Shown: positions 26,199-36,700 of the stretch, one piece after another | Layout of the letters: every line of letters begins with the position of its first letter | How positions within the stretch are numbered: the first letter of the stretch is position 1 | Source of the DNA: Bacteroidales bacterium | GTDB lineage: Bacteria > Bacteroidota > Bacteroidia > Bacteroidales > UBA12077 | NCBI GenBank assembly: GCA_028282785.1 | Contig: JANQHE010000038.1 | Coordinates: 62,001-126,000 of the forward strand | DNA length: 64,000 nucleotides | Reading direction: 5' to 3' | Notes under the pieces: model-generated | Told to the model about the DNA's origin: nothing | Databases searched by the model: none | What the model saw: only the letters and a program-made list of their open reading frames with translations | Made by a program: the position numbers and the translations under genes

Positions 26199-26953
26199 TG
26201 CGTAGAATGAATAAAAATATCATATCCTTAAAATCAATAGACAAAGACTATTATGTTGGTGATATAACTGTACGCGCTTTGAAAGATGTTGATATGGAAA
26301 TTAATGAAGGTGAATTTACTGCCGTAATGGGCACAAGCGGTTCCGGAAAATCAACACTATTGAATATTCTTGGTTGTCTTGATAAACCAACTAAGGGTAA
26401 ATACCATCTTGACGATGAGCTAATTAATAAACTAAATAAAAATCAGTTAGCATATATAAGAAATCAGAAAATAGGATTTGTATTTCAATCATACAACCTT
26501 TTACCAAAAACAAGCGCTCTTGAAAATGTAGAATTACCACTACTTTATAATAACACTGTTAGTTCAAAAGAGCGACGAGAACGGGCACTTTCGGCACTTG
26601 AGTCTGTTAGCTTATCAAATCGAAAATTTCATATGCCCAATCAATTATCCGGTGGCCAACAGCAAAGAGTTGCCATAGCTCGTTCTCTTGTTAATAACCC
26701 TGTGCTAATTCTTGCAGATGAACCAACCGGAAATTTGGATACAAGGACAAGTTATGAGATCATGAACCTTTTCCAGGAGTTAAATTCCCAGGGTAAAACA
26801 ATTGTAATTGTAACCCATGAACAAGATATTGCACAGTTTACTAAAAGGAATATTATATACAGAGATGGCAGAATAATTAAAGATCAAAAAATTGAAAATC
26901 CTAAAAGTGCCAAAGAAGCTTTAGATAAATTGCCAAAAGAAGAGGAAGCATAA
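26198..26953 (+). CDS. ABC transporter ATPase, MacB/LolD type
   Basis: A 251-residue ATP-binding subunit. Walker A is [10 protein letters not shown] (about 46-55), the Q-loop is [12 protein letters not shown], the signature is [15 protein letters not shown], and Walker B is [12 protein letters not shown] with the H-loop in VTHEQD. The LDE/MacB type is supported by NQLSGGQQ and the neighbouring FtsX-like permease. A second in-frame ATG nine bases later is an alternative start. It overlaps the adaptor stop by one base and ends one base before the permease ATG, so subunits are made in equal supply. Confidence 0.93.
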   Translation: MRRMNKNIISLKSIDKDYYVGDITVRALKDVDMEINEGEFTAVMGTSGSGKSTLLNILGCLDKPTKGKYHLDDELINKLNKNQLAYIRNQKIGFVFQSYNLLPKTSALENVELPLLYNNTVSSKERRERALSALESVSLSNRKFHMPNQLSGGQQQRVAIARSLVNNPVLILADEPTGNLDTRTSYEIMNLFQELNSQGKTIVIVTHEQDIAQFTKRNIIYRDGRIIKDQKIENPKSAKEALDKLPKEEEA

Positions 26954-28174
26954 ATGAAATTAATAAATCTCATAAAATTAGCTATACAATCATTACTTAG
27001 AAATAAGTTTCGATCATTACTAACCATGCTTGGGATTATTATTGGTGTGGCTTCGGTAATCGCTATGCTTGCTATTGGTGAAGGCTCTAAACAAAGTATT
27101 GAAAAAAATATTTCAGGCATGGGTTCAAACCTGATTATGGTGTCCCCGATCAAAGACAAGCGTGGTGGTGTTACACTTGGATCGGGTGATGCTAAGAAAT
27201 TGTATATTGATGACTGTGAGGCTATATTAGAAAACTGCCCCTCGGTAAAATCAGTTACTCCTGTATTACGTGCCAGCGGGCAAATTATATCCGGATCAAA
27301 CAATTGGCCAACAAGTATTATGGGTACCAATGAGTATTTTTTTGAAATTAGAAATCAGGAAATAGAAAGTGGACGTTCATTTACAAATGATGAAATTAGG
27401 CGAGCAGCTAAAGTTTGTTTAATAGGCGAAACCGTAAAGGAAAATATTTTTGGAGAAAATTCCGATCCTGTTGGCGAAAAAATACGATATAATAAAATTC
27501 CATTCGAAATTATTGGTGTTCTGGAATCCAAAGGGCAGAGTACCTTTGGGTCCGATCAGGATGATATAATTGTTGCTCCTTACACAACCGTTCAAAAAAG
27601 GATTCTTTCTATTTCTTTTATTCATCAGATATACCTTTCCGCAATAAGCGAAGATGCTTCGGAAAAAGCTGTGGAAGAAATAGAAGAAACATTAAGAGCA
27701 GAACATAAATTAACTGGTGCTGAAGAAAATGATTTTGATATCAGAACTCAGGAAGAAATAATGAGCATGCTTTCATCTACCAGTGATGTTTTGACCACAT
27801 TACTAGCAGCAATAGCAGGTATTTCTTTATTAGTGGGTGGAATTGGTATAATGAACATCATGTACGTTTCCGTTACCGAACGAACGCGTGAAATCGGCTT
27901 AAGATCGGCAGTTGGAGGACGAGAAGTAGATATTATGTGGCAATTTTTGATTGAATCGATCTTTATGAGCTTAACAGGAGGTATTATTGGAATTATACTG
28001 GGAGCTTCTACTGCTTATTCCGTTTCTCATTTTATGAATTGGCCCGTAGTTATTACGGTTAATTCAATATTCTTAGCGTTCTTTTTTGCTTCGATTATCG
28101 GGGTTTTCTTTGGTTGGTACCCCGCGCGCAAGGCGGCAAAACTGGACCCTATCAATGCCTTGCGTCATGAGTAA
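26954..28174 (+). CDS. ABC transporter permease, MacB/FtsX type
   Basis: A 406-residue permease with one N-terminal helix (about 20-42, SLLTMLGIIIGVASVIAMLA), a large periplasmic domain (about 45-275) with MacB-type PCD features (GSNLIMV; SVTPVLRASGQI), and three C-terminal helices (about 280-400), ending in the FtsX motif WYPARKAAKLDPINALRHE. It pairs with the ATPase just upstream. Together with the adaptor and TolC gene this makes a complete MacAB-TolC-like pump. Substrates of this class include macrolides, siderophores, peptides and heme intermediates; none is indicated here. A strong hairpin terminator follows. Confidence 0.93.
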   Translation: MKLINLIKLAIQSLLRNKFRSLLTMLGIIIGVASVIAMLAIGEGSKQSIEKNISGMGSNLIMVSPIKDKRGGVTLGSGDAKKLYIDDCEAILENCPSVKSVTPVLRASGQIISGSNNWPTSIMGTNEYFFEIRNQEIESGRSFTNDEIRRAAKVCLIGETVKENIFGENSDPVGEKIRYNKIPFEIIGVLESKGQSTFGSDQDDIIVAPYTTVQKRILSISFIHQIYLSAISEDASEKAVEEIEETLRAEHKLTGAEENDFDIRTQEEIMSMLSSTSDVLTTLLAAIAGISLLVGGIGIMNIMYVSVTERTREIGLRSAVGGREVDIMWQFLIESIFMSLTGGIIGIILGASTAYSVSHFMNWPVVITVNSIFLAFFFASIIGVFFGWYPARKAAKLDPINALRHE

Positions 28175-28191
28175 TCATAGGTTAGTTGGAT

Positions 28192-28221
28192 AAGAGGAGA
28201 GCTTTTGCTCTCCTCTTTTTC
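28192..28221. terminator. Strong hairpin terminator after the efflux operon
   Basis: AAGAGGAGAGC (28192-28202) and GCTCTCCTCTT (28207-28217) form an 11-bp perfect stem with a TTTT loop, followed by T residues on the plus strand. It lies between convergent genes and may also serve the yaaA gene. Confidence 0.88.
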
Positions 28222-28224
28222 TTA

Positions 28225-28989
28225 TTACCTGGTAAATACCCATTCTTTTTCAGTGGATAAATCTCTGTTAAATAAATATCCTTCGGAATCGAAAGCTTTA
28301 ATATCTTCAGGTTCTTCAATTTTATTTTGAATAATAAACCTGCTCATTAATCCGCGTGCATGTTTTGCATAAACAAAAACAACTTTAAAACTATTTCCTT
28401 TTTGTTCCTTAAAAACCGGTGTAATTATCTCTCCCTTTATTTTTTTTGTGTCAACAGATTTGAAATATTCCTTAGAAGCAAGGTTAATTAGTACTTTCTT
28501 TTTTTGCTTTTTTAATTCATCATTAATAAAATTGGTAATTTTATCACCCCAAAATTCATATAAATTTTTTCCTTTTTTAGTTTTTAGCTGTGTTCCCATT
28601 TCCAAACGATAGGGCTGAATTAAATCCATTGGCCTTAAAATTCCGTACAAACCACTTAATATTCGTAAATGCTTTTGAGCAAAAACAAAATCATTATCGG
28701 AAAAAGTACTTGCGTTTAAACCAATATATGCTTGTCCGTTGAATGCAAGTACAGCTTGTTTTGCATTATCCTTCGTAAATGGAGTTTTCCATGCTAAATT
28801 CCTTTCAAAATTTAACACTGCAATCTCATCATTAACTTTCATCAATGTAGAAATATCTTTTGGATTTAGTTTCCTTAATTCATTAATAAGTGATCTTGAA
28901 TCTTCAAGGAACTCCGGTAATGAAAAACCATCAAGATATGAAGGCGTTTTAAAATTTAAGTTTTTTGCCGGTGAAATAACAGTAATCAT
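28225..28989 (-). CDS. yaaA: YaaA/UPF0246 peroxide-stress protein
   Basis: A 254-residue protein; E. coli YaaA (258 residues) lowers free iron and limits DNA damage during peroxide stress. I start at the ATG at 28989, which gives the family N-terminus MITVISPAKNLNF; an upstream ATG adds ten residues not expected in the family. Family blocks include AFNGQAYIGLNA, LRILSGLYGILRPMDLIQPYR-like sequence, INLASKEYFKSV and FVYAKHARGLMSRFI. It has no signal peptide and acts in the cytosol. It converges with the efflux operon. Confidence 0.93.
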   Translation of the reverse strand: MITVISPAKNLNFKTPSYLDGFSLPEFLEDSRSLINELRKLNPKDISTLMKVNDEIAVLNFERNLAWKTPFTKDNAKQAVLAFNGQAYIGLNASTFSDNDFVFAQKHLRILSGLYGILRPMDLIQPYRLEMGTQLKTKKGKNLYEFWGDKITNFINDELKKQKKKVLINLASKEYFKSVDTKKIKGEIITPVFKEQKGNSFKVVFVYAKHARGLMSRFIIQNKIEEPEDIKAFDSEGYLFNRDLSTEKEWVFTR

Positions 28990-29078
28990 ATGTAAATCAA
29001 TATATTTATACTTCTTCAAACATTTAAAAAAATATTTTGTTCAGCAAATTATTTTCAACTAAACAAAATTCCAAATAT

Positions 29079-29104
29079 AAAAAAAGCGGTGCTAAGTACA
29101 CCGC
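29079..29104 (-). terminator. Minus-strand hairpin terminator
   Basis: GCGGTG (29086-29091) pairs with CACCGC (29099-29104) across a 7-base loop. On the minus strand the stem is followed by a run of T (the A-run at 29079-29085), a classic intrinsic terminator. It lies about 175 bases beyond the stop of the membrane-protein gene at 29278. Confidence 0.75.
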
Positions 29105-29180
29105 CACGTCTTTGAAAACTACTGCAAGTGCAGTATCGTTATTTAGGTTAGGGTATTGAAAACAATACAGAATTAATGAT
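29105..29180 (-). ncRNA. Possible structured RNA or long 3' leader/trailer
   Basis: Upstream of the terminator at 29079-29104 are two more hairpins: TACTGCA/TGCAGTA (29120-29126 and 29129-29135) and GTATTG/CAATAC (29153-29158 and 29163-29168). The stems are perfect. The arrangement could be a small RNA on the minus strand or the 3' untranslated region of the gene starting at 30144. No promoter of good quality was found. Confidence 0.3.
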
Positions 29181-29277
29181 GCTACTGTGTAGATGTAAAA
29201 GTTTAAAAAAAGGTTGCGTAATAATTAAAAAAATAATAATAATTTATTCCTACACAAAATTTATGATTTTCGATTCC

Positions 29278-30144
29278 CTATTCATGAATCATATTTTTCT
29301 GATCTTCAACAAATTTAGCCTTAAAATACAATACAACGGAAATTATTGCATAGAGTGGATAAGTTAAAGCAGAAACGAGCGAATTAAATACAACAGACCA
29401 TAATCCTATATCATAAAGCTGCCTGCTAAACACATCTGAAAAATTTCCTGATTCTTTCCAATTCTCAAAAAACATAAATACAAATGGGATCGCCATGAAT
29501 GCTGCAAGAATTAATGATATTAAAATCATGATCAAACCAAATAAAACAATTGACCCTAAAAGTGGCCAAAAATCTTTATGTCCTAATGTAAATGACCTAC
29601 CAATAGTTTCTATTGCATTCTTTTCTTCTGCAACTACAATTGTTCCTCCAAGAATCAGTACGGTACCTAGATACAACATAGCTACAATTGATCCGATAAT
29701 CAATGCAAGAATGCCAATGAGTATGCCAAAAACCAACATTAATGTGGAAAGAATCAAAAAGAAAATCATATGAATAGAATATTTCCTAATTGATTCTATA
29801 AAAATCTCTCCAATATTAGGATTTTCAACACCATCACTTTTTAGTAAAAAATTAACCAAAAAGGCATTTAGAAATCCATACATAATAATTGATATTACAG
29901 ATACAATTGCAACTTTACCCATTAATTCTGAATATAGTAACATAATATCCTCTAAATTAGTGAAGTCTTGTCTGTAAAATTCCCAAAATCCCAATTGATA
30001 TAATACCATCTGAATTGCAAATACTGCAATAAAACTAGAAATAAATAATACCAGGAATTTCTTGAAATAAACTTTAAAAATAGTTGATATTACCGTATCA
30101 ACTTCCATTGATTTGTACAAACTGTGTTTTTTAATATCAATCAT
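29278..30144 (-). CDS. Integral membrane protein of unknown function
   Basis: A 288-residue protein with about six hydrophobic helices and no signal peptide. It resembles the glycerophosphodiesterase-type membrane domain (DUF975-like) proteins, with a conserved-looking stretch AEEKNAIETIGRSFTLGHKD between helices 4 and 5. I cannot assign a function. It stands alone on the minus strand; the 288 bases downstream contain two hairpins and a terminator. The TA-rich region upstream has only a partial -7 element. Confidence 0.7.
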   Translation of the reverse strand: MIDIKKHSLYKSMEVDTVISTIFKVYFKKFLVLFISSFIAVFAIQMVLYQLGFWEFYRQDFTNLEDIMLLYSELMGKVAIVSVISIIMYGFLNAFLVNFLLKSDGVENPNIGEIFIESIRKYSIHMIFFLILSTLMLVFGILIGILALIIGSIVAMLYLGTVLILGGTIVVAEEKNAIETIGRSFTLGHKDFWPLLGSIVLFGLIMILISLILAAFMAIPFVFMFFENWKESGNFSDVFSRQLYDIGLWSVVFNSLVSALTYPLYAIISVVLYFKAKFVEDQKNMIHE

Positions 30145-30310
30145 TGCTTTATTTTTTGATTACATGTACGAAATTAAAGCTTTTTAAAGAATTTTACTTA
30201 ATGTTTTAATGATCTAATATTAAAAGTTTTGTAAAAAAATATTTAAATCTTTACTACTAATTTCTTTTTTATTAACTTAACCATCGTTTTTCAATCAAAA
30301 AATCATCATT

Positions 30311-31303
30311 ATGGACAAGAGTTCAAAACGGAAATCAATCTTCAGAATGCTATTTGTTAAAGTTACTTTGATTGTACTTTTGCTTAATGTCATTTTAGCT
30401 GTTATTACTATTCAGGATGCAATTAACATTCAATTACAAAGTGAACAGGAGCTTCGACAAAAAATACGAAATGAAATAATAGGTATTAGTGATTTTCAGG
30501 TTTCCGCTTTAAAAACCTTTGAAAAATCATTTTATGATATTCAGAAAGAAGCCTTGGATAAAATAACCAATCAATACAGAGATCTTCGTTCGGTTAATTT
30601 AAATAATGAGTTAAGAGCATTAGGCTTGGATTCAACATTTCATGATTTATATATTATCGAAGATAATATTGTAGTAAATACAACTTATACACCGGATTGG
30701 GGATTAGATTTTTCAGCATTTGGTGAAGAGCACATAAATCATTTGAATAAAATATTAAGATCAAAAACATTTCATGCGGAAAGATTTCAGTTTGAATCTT
30801 CCACAAAAAGGTTAAAATCATATTCATATAAGTCATCACCTGATGGAAGTTTTTTAATTGAAATTGGTAGTTACTCAGAGGTTGCAGATAAGATAATGGA
30901 AATGTTCATTAATCGATTAAAACAAATTACTGCAGAAAACAAAAATATAGTTTCTGTAAATTACTGGTTTGGTAATACTGATTATCAATTTCCGCTCATT
31001 GATGAACCATTAAACAGGTATATTCCTGATAGTTTGATTATACAATCATTTAATGAGAAAGCAGACCAGGAATCAAACTTCAACATCAAAAAACAGGAAT
31101 TAAATGCAGAATTCATGTATATCGAACAAGATCCTTCAACCAGGCTTCCTGATTTTGCCTTGTCTATTATTATTGATATTACTAATAAAAATGATCCTAT
31201 ATTGAAGATAGTAAAAAGACAGGCACTATTTGCTTTAAGTTTCTTATTATTATTGATAGGGGCCATATTTATAACCATAAGATCGTTAAAAAAACATCAA
31301 TAA
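30311..31303 (+). CDS. Two-helix membrane protein with extracytoplasmic sensor-like domain
   Basis: A 330-residue protein: an N-terminal transmembrane helix (about 15-33), a long extracytoplasmic region (34-300) and a second helix (about 302-322), followed by only about eight cytoplasmic residues (SLKKHQ). The middle region, with an amphipathic first helix (SEQELRQKIRNEIIGISDFQ) and a mixed alpha/beta core, has the layout of a Cache/CHASE-like sensor. There is no kinase, HAMP or cyclase output, so it must act through a partner, if it is a sensor at all. It has no operon partner; a hairpin follows directly. The function is unknown. Confidence 0.6.
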   Translation: MDKSSKRKSIFRMLFVKVTLIVLLLNVILAVITIQDAINIQLQSEQELRQKIRNEIIGISDFQVSALKTFEKSFYDIQKEALDKITNQYRDLRSVNLNNELRALGLDSTFHDLYIIEDNIVVNTTYTPDWGLDFSAFGEEHINHLNKILRSKTFHAERFQFESSTKRLKSYSYKSSPDGSFLIEIGSYSEVADKIMEMFINRLKQITAENKNIVSVNYWFGNTDYQFPLIDEPLNRYIPDSLIIQSFNEKADQESNFNIKKQELNAEFMYIEQDPSTRLPDFALSIIIDITNKNDPILKIVKRQALFALSFLLLLIGAIFITIRSLKKHQ

Positions 31304-31328
31304 GGGGGCCTTAAGCCCCTTTAATTTT
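31302..31328 (+). terminator. Hairpin terminator
   Basis: AAGGGG-(G)-C and GCCCCTT form a stem (31302-31309 and 31315-31321) with one extra G, followed by TTAATTTTTA. It overlaps the stop codon of the sensor-like gene. Confidence 0.6.
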
Positions 31329-31351
31329 TAGAATTTTATAGCTTAAGTCAT

Positions 31352-32599
31352 ATGAATACGGTATTCGTAAAAGATATTCAATATTATAAATTCTGCTTAT
31401 ATGGTTTTTTTAAGAACTTACGTTTTTTCGAACCGTTCTTAATATTGTTTTTTCTTGAAAAGGATATCTCTTTTCTACAAATTGGAATTATTTATTCAAT
31501 TCGTGAAATTCTAATAAATATATTAGAAATACCTTCCGGAATTCTTGCCGATGCATTTGGAAGGAAAAAAACTCTTATTTCATCTTTTATTTTTTATATT
31601 ATATCATTCCTGATATTCTACTTTACGCGAACATTTTTTAGTTTTATAATTGCCATAATATTTTATGCAATAGGCGATGCTTTCAGAACCGGAAATCATA
31701 AAGCAATGATTTTTGAGTATTTAAGTATAAAGGGTTGGAAAGATCAACGGACCCATTATTATGGCCATACCAGGTCCTGGTCACAATTTGGGTCGGCTAT
31801 TTCATCCTTAGCTGCAGCAGGTATTGTTTTTTACAGCGGTAACTACAATACCATATTTCTGATGTCTGTTATTCCTTACATTATTGATGTTTTAATTGTT
31901 TCAACCTATCCAAAACAACTGGATTTAGTTAAAGGTGAGCTTTCTTCAAAAAAAATAAAAGACAGGTTTGTATCAATATTTAGTGATATTAGTTATTCAT
32001 TTAGGAAAATAAGTATTTTAAAGGCTATAACGAACTTATCCGTACACAGCGGATTTCACCGCTCCATAAAGGATTATCTTCAACCTGTTATCCAAACTTT
32101 TGCCCTTTCATTACCATTTTTTCTTTACTTTTCAGATAATCAGAGATCTGCTATTTTAATTGGTATAACTTACTTTGGTATCTATTTACTTACTTCTTTT
32201 ATAACCAGAAGAGCAGGCAAATTAAAGGATCGATTAAAATCAATGGAGAATTCATTAAATCTTACAATGTATTTAGGGTTTATTTTTGCCTTGCTATGCG
32301 GCATTTTCTTTCATTATGGTTTTTTTCTGGCATCAATAATCTTATATGTTCTGATTTTTCTGGTAGAAAATCTTAGGAATCCGATTGGCGTAGCTTATGT
32401 AAGTGATTTATATAAAGATGCTGTTTTAGCAACTGCACTATCTTTAAACTCTCAGTCTAAAAGTTTAATTACAGCGATCGTTGCACCATTGCTTGGGTTT
32501 ATTGCTGATAGATTTGGTGTTGGTATTTCCTTATCTGTTATTGCCGGATTAATTGTGATCTTAAGTCCCCTGTTTATTGTTAAATCCGAAAACGATTAG
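31352..32599 (+). CDS. MFS transporter
   Basis: A 415-residue permease with about twelve transmembrane helices in two halves. The cytoplasmic loop between helices 2 and 3 carries the MFS signature in the form GILADAFGRKKTLISS, and the repeated motif returns in the second half as RRAGKLKDRLKS. The N-terminus is unusual, with many aromatic residues. The substrate is unknown. Its last four bases overlap the stop of the convergent tsaD gene, so the two transcripts collide or share a terminator. Confidence 0.85.
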   Translation: MNTVFVKDIQYYKFCLYGFFKNLRFFEPFLILFFLEKDISFLQIGIIYSIREILINILEIPSGILADAFGRKKTLISSFIFYIISFLIFYFTRTFFSFIIAIIFYAIGDAFRTGNHKAMIFEYLSIKGWKDQRTHYYGHTRSWSQFGSAISSLAAAGIVFYSGNYNTIFLMSVIPYIIDVLIVSTYPKQLDLVKGELSSKKIKDRFVSIFSDISYSFRKISILKAITNLSVHSGFHRSIKDYLQPVIQTFALSLPFFLYFSDNQRSAILIGITYFGIYLLTSFITRRAGKLKDRLKSMENSLNLTMYLGFIFALLCGIFFHYGFFLASIILYVLIFLVENLRNPIGVAYVSDLYKDAVLATALSLNSQSKSLITAIVAPLLGFIADRFGVGISLSVIAGLIVILSPLFIVKSEND

Positions 32600-33615
32600 T
32601 ACGGGAACCTGGCTAATGGAGCAATATCCTGGCTTGCAAAATCCTTATTAAGATATTTATAATATCCTGTAATAGCTATCATTGCGGCATTATCTGTTGT
32701 AAATTTAAATTCAGGAATAAAAGTTTTCCAACTATACTTAGCTGCATTATCCAGTAAAGCATTTCGTAATCCTGAATTTGCAGAAACCCCTCCGGCTACT
32801 GCAATTCTGTTAATTCCTGTTTGTTTAACAGCTAATTTCAGCTTATCCATTAAAATATCAATAATAGTAAACTGTATACTCGCACAAAGATCATTCATAT
32901 TTTCCTGTACAAAATTTGGGTTTACTCTAATGCTATCTCTAATAAAGTACAAAAATGATGTTTTCAATCCGCTAAAACTATAATCCAAATCCTTAATTCT
33001 TGGTTTACTGAATGTAAAAGCCTCCGGATTACCATTTTGAGCATTTTTATCAACTACCGGACCTCCTGGGTAAGGTAACCCAATTACTTTTGCACATTTA
33101 TCAAACGCTTCTCCTGCTGCATCATCAATCGTTTGCCCAATAACTTCCATCTGAAGATAATTTTTTACGAGCACAATTTGAGTATGGCCTCCGGAAACCA
33201 GTAAGCATAAAAACGGAAATTCAGGAATATCTTTTTCTTTTTCTAACTCTTTAATAAAATGTACTAAAATGTGTGCTTGAAGATGATTAATTTCTATTAA
33301 TGGTATATCCATTGCCAGCGAAAAAGATTTGGCAAATGAAGTTCCAACAAGTAACGAACCTAAAAGTCCTGGTCCACGGGTAAAGGCTACAGCATTAATT
33401 TCATCCTTGGATATATCAGCAGATTTTATTGCCTGATCAACAACCGGAATTATATTTTGTTGATGAGCCCTTGATGCAAGCTCCGGCACAACTCCTCCAT
33501 AGGCCTTATGAACATTCTGATTAGCTATTATATTTGATAATAGATAACCATTTTTAATAATTGCCGCCGAAGTATCATCACAAGATGATTCAATCCCAAG
33601 TATTGTAATGTCCAT
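32596..33615 (-). CDS. tsaD: tRNA N6-adenosine threonylcarbamoyltransferase
   Basis: A 339-residue TsaD protein, which transfers threonylcarbamoyl from the TC-AMP intermediate to A37 of ANN-decoding tRNAs. Key parts are GIESSCDDTSAAII at the N-terminus, VPELASRAHQQNI, the metal-binding HLQAH (two histidines), LLVSGGHTQIV and GGVSANSGLRNALL. All match the ASKHA-fold family and the length is normal. The partners TsaB and TsaE are not in the window. A TAnnTTTG box lies 66-73 bases upstream of the ATG. Confidence 0.97.
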   Translation of the reverse strand: MDITILGIESSCDDTSAAIIKNGYLLSNIIANQNVHKAYGGVVPELASRAHQQNIIPVVDQAIKSADISKDEINAVAFTRGPGLLGSLLVGTSFAKSFSLAMDIPLIEINHLQAHILVHFIKELEKEKDIPEFPFLCLLVSGGHTQIVLVKNYLQMEVIGQTIDDAAGEAFDKCAKVIGLPYPGGPVVDKNAQNGNPEAFTFSKPRIKDLDYSFSGLKTSFLYFIRDSIRVNPNFVQENMNDLCASIQFTIIDILMDKLKLAVKQTGINRIAVAGGVSANSGLRNALLDNAAKYSWKTFIPEFKFTTDNAAMIAITGYYKYLNKDFASQDIAPLARFPY

Positions 33616-33680
33616 TTAGTCCTTAGATTTTGAGTATATTATAATTTTTTTTGCTTCTTTTGCGTTAGAGATTCAAAGAG

Positions 33681-33688
33681 CAAAAGTA
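33681..33688 (-). promoter_or_regulatory. -7 box for tsaD
   Basis: On the minus strand it reads TACTTTTG, a full match to TAnnTTTG, predicting a leader of about 59 bases. It overlaps the probable 5' end of tamB. Confidence 0.45.
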
Positions 33689-33708
33689 TTAAAAAAATAT
33701 ATAAAATA

Positions 33709-36700
33709 TTGATTATTTTTTTGTTGGTATTACTTGCTATACCTACAGTTGCTTTCTTTATACTTCAAAATAAGCAAATCCAAACATACCTTACTCAGCG
33801 AATTGCAGATGAGATTTCAGAAAATCTGGAAGCTAAAATTGAAGTTGAATCTGTCAATTTCAGATTCTTTAACAAAGTGATCTTAAAAAATGTTTATGTG
33901 GAAGATCAACTTAAAGATACTTTGTTTTATTCGGGTGAAATGATTTGTAACTTAAGCAAGTTGGATAGAAAGAAAAAGATCATAGATATTAAGAATATTG
34001 ACTTGTACAATGCCAGAATATATCTCCATAAATTCGATACATTAAAACCTATCAATTTAAAATTCTCCGATGAACCATTAACCGTTCAGGATTCAATAAA
34101 CTTAAACGATTCAACACCTCAGGATAAAAAATGGAGAGTTTCATTTAAAAATATTGAAATGCACCAATCGGTGTTTTGGTTTAAATCGGTTCGTAAAAAA
34201 GAAAAACCGGAAGGAGTAATAAACTTTAATGACTTAGTATGCTATATTGAAGATTTGGATGTACGGGATCTTAAAGTTGAAAATGGTGTTGTAGATTTTT
34301 ATGCTAAAAAACTGAAATTTAAAGAAAAAACTGGCTTTACTGCTTACAATGTTAAGTTTCATATGAGTATTGGTAAAAAACACATGATTTTCAAAAATGT
34401 TAAAATCAGAACTCCTTATTCGTATATAAATTCAGATTCTCTTGTTTTCAGACATAAAAATTATGATGTATATCAACAATTTGCAAAGAATGTCCATTTG
34501 GATTTTGCATTTCAGGAATCTAACTTAAGTTTTATAGATCTAGGCTATTATGTTGGTATATTCAAGGGAATTGAGCTTAATACAGTGCTTTCCGGAAGGG
34601 TACATAGTAAACTTAACACATTCAAAGGAGAAGATGTTACTTTTCATATAGGCGAACAGACCGAATTGATTACTGATTTTAGCTTAAATGGTTTACCAAA
34701 TCATAATGAAATGTTCATTTTTGCTGATTTCAAAAAATTAACTACACAAGCTCAGGATTTTGAGATTATTAACAGGTTTTTTAAAAATAAAAAGGGAATT
34801 TCGGTTCCGGAGAGTTTCGAAAAACTTGGTATTGTTCATTATAAAGGAAATTTTGCCGGATTCTACGATAATTTTGTTACGTACGGAAAATTTACTTCAA
34901 ATTTAGGTAATGCTTCAACAGACCTTTCATTACGACCCGATACATCCCAAACCTTAGCTTTTAGTGGGAACCTTGCTACAAAAAACTTCAATGTTGGAGA
35001 GTTGTTTCCTCAAACCGAACGAATCGGTGAGATTAGTATGGATGCTAATATAAACGGATCAATTAATTCGAAGAAAAAAATTAATGCTACAACGAAAGGA
35101 ATAGTTCACAACATTGAAATTAATAAATATAACTATCAAAATGTTCAAATAGATGGTTTGTTAACAGAAAGAACTTATGATGGTTTTGTAAGTATTTCCG
35201 ATCCAAATATTGAATTGAATTTCCAGGGAGGCATTGATTTCTCAAAAGAAATTCCAAGTTTCAATTTTACTGCATCTGTTCCAAATACAGATTTATATGG
35301 TTTAAATATTGACACCAAAGATAGTACAGCAAATCTATCGTTTGATGTAACCGCAAATTTTGAAGGAATTGATATTGATAATGCTGTAGGTGAAATAAAG
35401 TTTAGTAATACAAGACTAAGAAAGTTAAGTACCGACATGGTATTTGATACTTTAATGCTTGTATCTGAACATATTGCCGACACACATAGAATCGTACTAA
35501 AATCGGATTATATCGACACCAGGCTTATCGGAACCTACAAGTCAAGTACATTAATTCAATCAATTAAAAATCTTTATTTTAACTACCTTCCTAATTTGGT
35601 AAAAAGTCCTGACGATACATTAAGTGTTGATTATAACAATCACTTCTCATTAAACTTACAATTAAAAAAGACCCATTTATTAAGCAGCTTTTTTCTACCA
35701 AGTGTTTATTTAGCAAATAATTCTAATTTAGAGTTAAGCTATAATGCCGATGAAAAAAGTTTGTATTTAAATGCATTTACCAAAGAATTAAAATATAAAA
35801 ACCATACTTTTTCTGATTTTAGCGCGTCCATTTTTTCAAATGATAGCATATTTACTGCATTTACTAAATGTGAAAGCTTTCTTTTAAATAATTATTTTGA
35901 GCTGGAAAATTTCAAAACAACCTCGTTAACTCACAGGAATAATATTGATGTGAAAATCGATTGGCAAAATACTGATACAACCGCCTATGAAGGTAAAATT
36001 CTCGCATCAACACTAATTAAACAAAAAATACCATATGATGATCCTTCCTATAGAATCACAATATTGCCTTCGCAAGTTATTGTAAACGATTCTCTTTGGT
36101 ATATAAACAAGTCACAAATAAATATTGATACAACCTCAATCTTCTTTAACCAGTTTAGAATTAATCATGGTAATCAAAATTTTGTCATAGATGGTAAAGC
36201 ATCTGAAAACCCTGCTGATACTTTATTTTTTGAGTTTGGAAACTTAAACTTATCACATCTTAATATAATTACTAAAGAAAAAAAATTAGACTTTGAAGGT
36301 ATTATAAATGGAAAGGCTAACTTTTCAAGTATTTTTAATAATCCTTTGTTCTATTCGGATATTGAAATAGATAACCTTGTTTTAAATGATGAGGAATTTG
36401 GACAAACTCAAATTTATAGCAGATGGATCGAGCGTATCAATGCGATTCAATTAGAAGCATCTACTTTGCATGGCGATAAAAGAACCATAAATATTTCCGG
36501 AAACTACTATCCTGAAGAGAAAGACATAATGTTTAACATTGTTTTGGACAAATTAGGACTAAATGTTTTAAATCCTTATTTAAGCGGATTTGCTTCAGAG
36601 ATATCAGGTCAAAGTGATGGAACTGTCCTTGTTACAGGATCATTAAACAAACCAATTTTTAACGGAAGTTTGTATATGCAAGATGCAGCTATGAATATTG

